Below, in pieces: positions 60,410 to 64,000 of a stretch of DNA of 64,000 nucleotides. The first letter of the stretch is position 1, and every line of letters starts with the position of its first letter. The position numbers and the translations under genes were made by a program. A model generated the notes under the pieces. It had not been told where the DNA came from. It worked only from the letters and a program-made list of their open reading frames with translations, and made no database searches. The stretch comes from DASZQY01 sp963843565 (lineage in GTDB: Bacteria > Pseudomonadota > Alphaproteobacteria > Rhizobiales > Kaistiaceae): contig CAWJKY010000003.1 of the NCBI GenBank assembly GCA_963843565.1, positions 2,604,001-2,668,000 on the forward strand. Direction: 5' to 3'.

Positions 60410-63400
60410 GCGCCACCTCCGCCGCCGAGCACGTCGTTCTCGCTCTCGACCAGCGACCATTCGCGCACCCGCGCCAGATGGTCGTAGTCGCCGAGATAGC
60501 GGGCATTGATCATCATCGGCCGGGACCGCGACAGGTAGCCACGCCCTGCGTCCGCGAAGGCTGAGACGAGTTCGGTCAGCATCGCGTGCGCCCGGTCGGC
60601 GAGGTCGTCGTTGGCGCCGGGCGCGGCGCGTTTGCCGGCGACCGGAACGTAGGGCTCGTTCCGTCCGGCCTTGCCGACCGCGAGCCAGGCGAGATCGCTC
60701 ACCGACTTGCTCGCCGCCACCCCATCGAAGGCACCGGCCCGGGCCATCGCCGCCTCCAGGGTCATCTGCGGGGTCAGCCCGGCGAACACCGTCTTCTGCG
60801 TCTGCGGCGCGCCCGACTTGAAGTCGTAGATGGCGAGCGTGCCGTCGCGCATCTCGTCGATGCGATCGGCGCGCCCGCGCAGTGTGAAGACGCCGCCGGG
60901 AACCGGCACCGCCAGCTTGCCGTCGATCTCGGGGTGGCGCACGGCGACATCGCCGTCGCGGCTCGCCTCCCAGGCGATGAACCAGCGCGCCACCTCGGCG
61001 AAGCGATGCGCCCAGACGGCGTGGACGTCGGGGAAGTCTCGTTCGATCTTCGCCAGCGTCGCGCCGATCGTCTCGACCAGCGCCTCCGCGGCGGGGGCGT
61101 CGTACGGCCCCGCCCACGCCTTGGTGAATTCGGCGAGCGCCGCGTGGATCAGCGTGCCGCGGAGCGCGCGATCCGGCGCCAGGCCGAGCGGATCGAGCGG
61201 CTCCAGCTTCAGGATGCGCCGCGCGTAGATCGCATACGGGTCGCGGATCAGCGTCTCGATCTCTGTGATCGAGAGGCCCGCCGGGCGAGCGGCAAGCGGC
61301 GGCTTCGGCTCGGGCCGCGGGATCGGCGCCGGCTTCGGCGGCGGCGCGTCGAGGGCGCGGGCAAGCGCCAGCCAATCGGCGCCGCGCGCGTTCAGGGCCT
61401 CCGACGCTTCCTTGCCGATGAGGGCGCGGATGCGCTGCAGCCAGCGCGATTCGACCGTCGGCGCGCCGCCGCGCTTCTCGGCGCGGGTGACGATGACGCG
61501 CGGCGCCGCCATGCCTTGCAGGAAATCGTGGGCGGCGAGCCCCAGCCGGCGCTCCGGCGGCGGCAGGCCGATCTCGGCGCGCATGGCGCGGGAGAGCCAT
61601 GGATCGGTGCGCGTTTCCGCCGGCCACACGCCCTCGTCGAGACCGCCGAGGATGAGGCAATCGACCGACTGGAGGCGGGCCTCCAGCGTCCCCCAGATGT
61701 GAACGCGGGGGTCGGCGCCGGCCGGCGGCTGGACCGCGACGTCGGCCATCAGCGCGGTCAGGAAGCGCGGCAGGTCGGCCGCATCAAACGTCAGGCTGGC
61801 GGCGGCCTCGTCGGCGGCGAGGCCGGAGAGCAGCGTCGACAGAGCCTCACCGCCGGGCCCTTGCCAGAGCGGCGGCGCACTTCCGGCCTCGTCGGCGGCG
61901 GCCGCGTTGAGGGCATCGACGACGCGCGCCGCCATGGTGGCGGCGGGCAATTCTTGCCGGTCGCGTATGGCCTGTTCCAACGGACCGAGACAGGCGGCGA
62001 GGCGCGACGCGAGATCGGCGGCCAGCCCCCATTGCAACCCGTCGAGGCGTCGCCGCGCGGCGGGGACGTGCTCGGCTTCGTCGCGTTCCGTCCTTGCCCG
62101 CTCCAGCGCTTCGGCAAGCGCTGCCACACCGCCGGCGACGCGATGGCCGCGAAAGAGCGCCAGCTCGAGGGCGCGGGCGCCGTGCCGGCAGGCGGCGGGT
62201 GACAGGCCGAAGGCGGCGAAGGGATGCTTCAGCAGCGCCAGCAGCGCGACGGGATCGCCGTCGGCGGCAGCCGCCTCCGCCAGCAGGCGCACGAAGATGC
62301 CGTGCGGCGATTGCGCCAGCGGCGTGCCGGCGGAATCGTCGACCGCGAGGCCCCAGCGGCGCAACTCGACCGCCACGCGCCGCGCTAGCGTCCGCTCGGG
62401 CGTGACCAGCGCCGCCGTCCCCTCGCCCCGCTCGATCGCCTCGCGGATCGCCAGCGCGATGGCCGTCGCCTCCTCGTGCTCGTTGCGGGCGACAATCGCC
62501 GTGACGCCGGCGAGCGCCACATCGCGGTCGTCGGCGAAGCGCGCCCAGGCGTCGAGGGTCGCCGCCGGGCGGATCGCCTCCGACAGCAGGCGCGTGCGCG
62601 CCGCCACGGCGCGATCGTCACCGAGGAGGGCCACGTCGGCGCGGGCGATGCCCAGTTCGCCGATAAGCTGCTTGAGGCCGTATTGCGGGTGACCGTGGGC
62701 GGCGGCAGCGCCGTCGTCGCTGCCGATGGCCTCCCAGCCGCCTTCATCGAGGCCCTGGTCGAGGCCGGGCAGCACCACCGCGCCGTTCTCGTCCCGCGCA
62801 ATTGCCTTCAGCAATTCCGCGGTCGCCGGAATCGACCCGGTCGATCCGGCGGCGACGATCGGCCCCCGCGATCCGTGCGTGGCGATGCGCTCAGCCTCGG
62901 CGCGGATCAGCCGGTCGCGGCGCTTCGCCGGGTCCTCGCGCTGCAGCTCGGCGAGGATCGCCGGCCACTGCTCGGTGACGATGCGCAGGAACTGGAGGGT
63001 CAATTGGAAATATTCGGCGTGATCGTCGGGAACCAGCGTCGTGAGCGCCGACCATTCCACGCCAGCGATCTCGACGTCGTCGATGAGGCGGGCGAGGTCG
63101 CCGGCGAGCCGCGCCGCGTCGGCGGCGGAGGCCGGAATGCGCAGCGGCTCGTCGGGCGTCAGGCGAAGGGGATGGCTGCGCAGGGTCGTCGCCCACGCCA
63201 GGATCAGTCGGGTCAGGGTCAGGCGGCGGGCAAGCGGCGGCAACGGCGGCGGCAGGGCGAGATGATCGGCGCCGGTTTCGGCCTGCGGATCCAGCAGGCG
63301 CTCCTCCTCGTCGACGTCGCCGATCGGGCGGATGACCGGCAAGATCGCCGCGTCGCCTCCGAGGCGATCGGCGAGCACGTCGCGAAAGGCGCGCACCGAA

Positions 63401-63558
63401 CGGCGGGTCGGCAGCAGCACGGTGACATCGGCAAGTGCCAGCGGATCGCCGCCGGGCGCCGGAATCAGCGTGCCGTCGAGGAGCGCTTCGGCAAGGGTGG
63501 GCAGAAACGGGGCGCCTGCCGGAATCGACCAGACGCGCGGATGGGCGCGGGTCGCCAT
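60406..63558 (-). CDS. addB: Double-strand break repair protein AddB
   Basis: The 1050-residue partner of AddA, from ATG 63558 (MATRAHPRVWSI). An inactivated helicase half begins at VTVLLPTRRSVRAF, where no Walker A lysine loop is seen; the C-terminal nuclease half carries GTLIHAALAEF and LAIYDFKSG. The cysteines that hold a 4Fe-4S cluster in Firmicute AddB are not evident (RDPYAIYARRIL where the first would be). It overlaps addA by 4 bp. Confidence 0.95.
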   Translation of the reverse strand: MATRAHPRVWSIPAGAPFLPTLAEALLDGTLIPAPGGDPLALADVTVLLPTRRSVRAFRDVLADRLGGDAAILPVIRPIGDVDEEERLLDPQAETGADHLALPPPLPPLARRLTLTRLILAWATTLRSHPLRLTPDEPLRIPASAADAARLAGDLARLIDDVEIAGVEWSALTTLVPDDHAEYFQLTLQFLRIVTEQWPAILAELQREDPAKRRDRLIRAEAERIATHGSRGPIVAAGSTGSIPATAELLKAIARDENGAVVLPGLDQGLDEGGWEAIGSDDGAAAAHGHPQYGLKQLIGELGIARADVALLGDDRAVAARTRLLSEAIRPAATLDAWARFADDRDVALAGVTAIVARNEHEEATAIALAIREAIERGEGTAALVTPERTLARRVAVELRRWGLAVDDSAGTPLAQSPHGIFVRLLAEAAAADGDPVALLALLKHPFAAFGLSPAACRHGARALELALFRGHRVAGGVAALAEALERARTERDEAEHVPAARRRLDGLQWGLAADLASRLAACLGPLEQAIRDRQELPAATMAARVVDALNAAAADEAGSAPPLWQGPGGEALSTLLSGLAADEAAASLTFDAADLPRFLTALMADVAVQPPAGADPRVHIWGTLEARLQSVDCLILGGLDEGVWPAETRTDPWLSRAMRAEIGLPPPERRLGLAAHDFLQGMAAPRVIVTRAEKRGGAPTVESRWLQRIRALIGKEASEALNARGADWLALARALDAPPPKPAPIPRPEPKPPLAARPAGLSITEIETLIRDPYAIYARRILKLEPLDPLGLAPDRALRGTLIHAALAEFTKAWAGPYDAPAAEALVETIGATLAKIERDFPDVHAVWAHRFAEVARWFIAWEASRDGDVAVRHPEIDGKLAVPVPGGVFTLRGRADRIDEMRDGTLAIYDFKSGAPQTQKTVFAGLTPQMTLEAAMARAGAFDGVAASKSVSDLAWLAVGKAGRNEPYVPVAGKRAAPGANDDLADRAHAMLTELVSAFADAGRGYLSRSRPMMINARYLGDYDHLARVREWSLVESENDVLGGGGGA

Positions 63559-63563
63559 CGCCG

Positions 63564-64000
63564 TCAGGCGGCGCTGTCGGCGATGGTCAGTTCCGCCTCG
63601 CCGATGGCCTCCGGCGTGCCGATGTGGAGCCACAGGCCGTCGAGGCGCATGCCGTAGAGGCGTTCCCGCTCGAGGGCGCGATCGAACAGGACGTTGAGGG
63701 AGAAGGCCCCCTCGGGGCAATTCTCGAACAGGCGCGGATGGAGGATGGCGGCGCCAGCGTAGGCAAAAGGCGCCACCTCGCGCTCGCCGCGGCGCATCAG
63801 CCGGCCGGCGGGGTCCATGCGAAAGTCGCCGTGCTCGCTGTAGCCGACGGCGTGGACGGTGGCGGCGACCAGCAGCAGCGCGTCCATGTCGGCGTCGCGC
63901 CAGCCTTCGGCGAGGCGCGTGAGGTTGGGGCGGGCCCCCTCGATCCAGAACGAATCCGAGTTCAGCAGATAGAACGGTTCGCCGCCGAATCTCGGCAGCA
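63564..64000 (-). CDS. Nucleotidyltransferase, MurNAc-1-phosphate uridylyltransferase-like (5' end outside the window)
   Basis: The C-terminal ~145 residues of a sugar-phosphate nucleotidyltransferase whose start lies beyond 64000. FYLLNSDSFW carries the metal-binding N-x-D, AYAGAAILHPRLF and LHIGTPEAIGEAE are typical of the MurU/RmlA-like fold. In alphaproteobacteria this gene, with tsaE and a sugar kinase, precedes addB and serves cell-wall recycling. The stop is 5 bp before addB. Confidence 0.85.
   Translation of the reverse strand, partial: LPRFGGEPFYLLNSDSFWIEGARPNLTRLAEGWRDADMDALLLVAATVHAVGYSEHGDFRMDPAGRLMRRGEREVAPFAYAGAAILHPRLFENCPEGAFSLNVLFDRALERERLYGMRLDGLWLHIGTPEAIGEAELTIADSAA

Overview
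The window is a high-GC chromosomal segment from an alphaproteobacterium, most likely in the order Hyphomicrobiales (Rhizobiales). The reasons are the gene orders rnd-lptC-lptA-lptB-rpoN-hpf-ptsN, aroA-cmk-rpsA, sppA-ihfB-lapA, trpF-trpB-trpA-accD and nucleotidyltransferase-addB-addA-trxA. Lineage-typical families point the same way: DUF1150 beside a small heat-shock protein, the FYDLN acidic protein, FzlA beside QueG and UppP, a CP4-like EPSP synthase, and an AccD that has lost its zinc cysteines. This is inferred from gene content; no 16S gene is present.

Layout. (1) 1-5.6 kb: translation operon on the minus strand, infC (AUU start)-rpmI-rplT-pheS-pheT, with a two-gene DUF4160/DUF2442 module wedged between pheS and pheT. 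(2) 5.7-16.0 kb: small units, namely an alpha/beta hydrolase, a LysR regulator, a previously unlisted 58-residue membrane ORF, a PAS-GGDEF-EAL protein, a run of fzlA-queG-ydeI-like-epimerase genes joined mostly by 4-bp overlaps, uppP, an NDUFA9-like protein and a membrane GGDEF protein. (3) 16.2-28.7 kb: one minus-strand carbohydrate catabolic cluster led by a GntR/FCD regulator, with two GH38-like enzymes, a sugar ABC importer lacking its own ATPase, an SDR, a glucarate-dehydratase-like enolase and a mutarotase-like protein. (4) 29.1-31.6 kb: a large secreted FG-GAP/VCBS protein ending in two copies of an unrecognised ~158-residue module, followed by tRNA-Leu(CAG). (5) 31.8-40.6 kb: housekeeping genes for LPS transport, sigma-54, ribosome hibernation, PTS-Ntr, heat shock, a diheme cytochrome c and a Gfo/Idh/MocA oxidoreductase. 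(6) 40.7-42.2 kb: a lower-GC two-gene islet (DUF4238 plus an orphan) directly at the 3' end of tRNA-Ala(GGC). (7) 42.4-55.4 kb: FYDLN protein, aroA-cmk-rpsA, a GST, sppA-ihfB-lapA, an ornithine cyclodeaminase-like gene, trpFBA-accD and a folC that is frameshifted in this sequence. (8) 55.4-64 kb: Nudix, two thioredoxins in tandem each with its own terminator, addA, addB and the 3' part of a nucleotidyltransferase.

How it works together. Most of the window is core growth machinery: translation, fatty-acid, tryptophan, shikimate and folate synthesis, envelope lipid and LPS export, and double-strand-break repair. Accessory content is concentrated in the GH38/ABC cluster, the FG-GAP protein, the tRNA-Ala islet and the DUF4160/DUF2442 pair. 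The strongest candidates for something undescribed are the pathway encoded by the GH38/ABC cluster, the duplicated C-terminal module of the FG-GAP protein, and the DUF4160/DUF2442 pair co-transcribed inside pheST.
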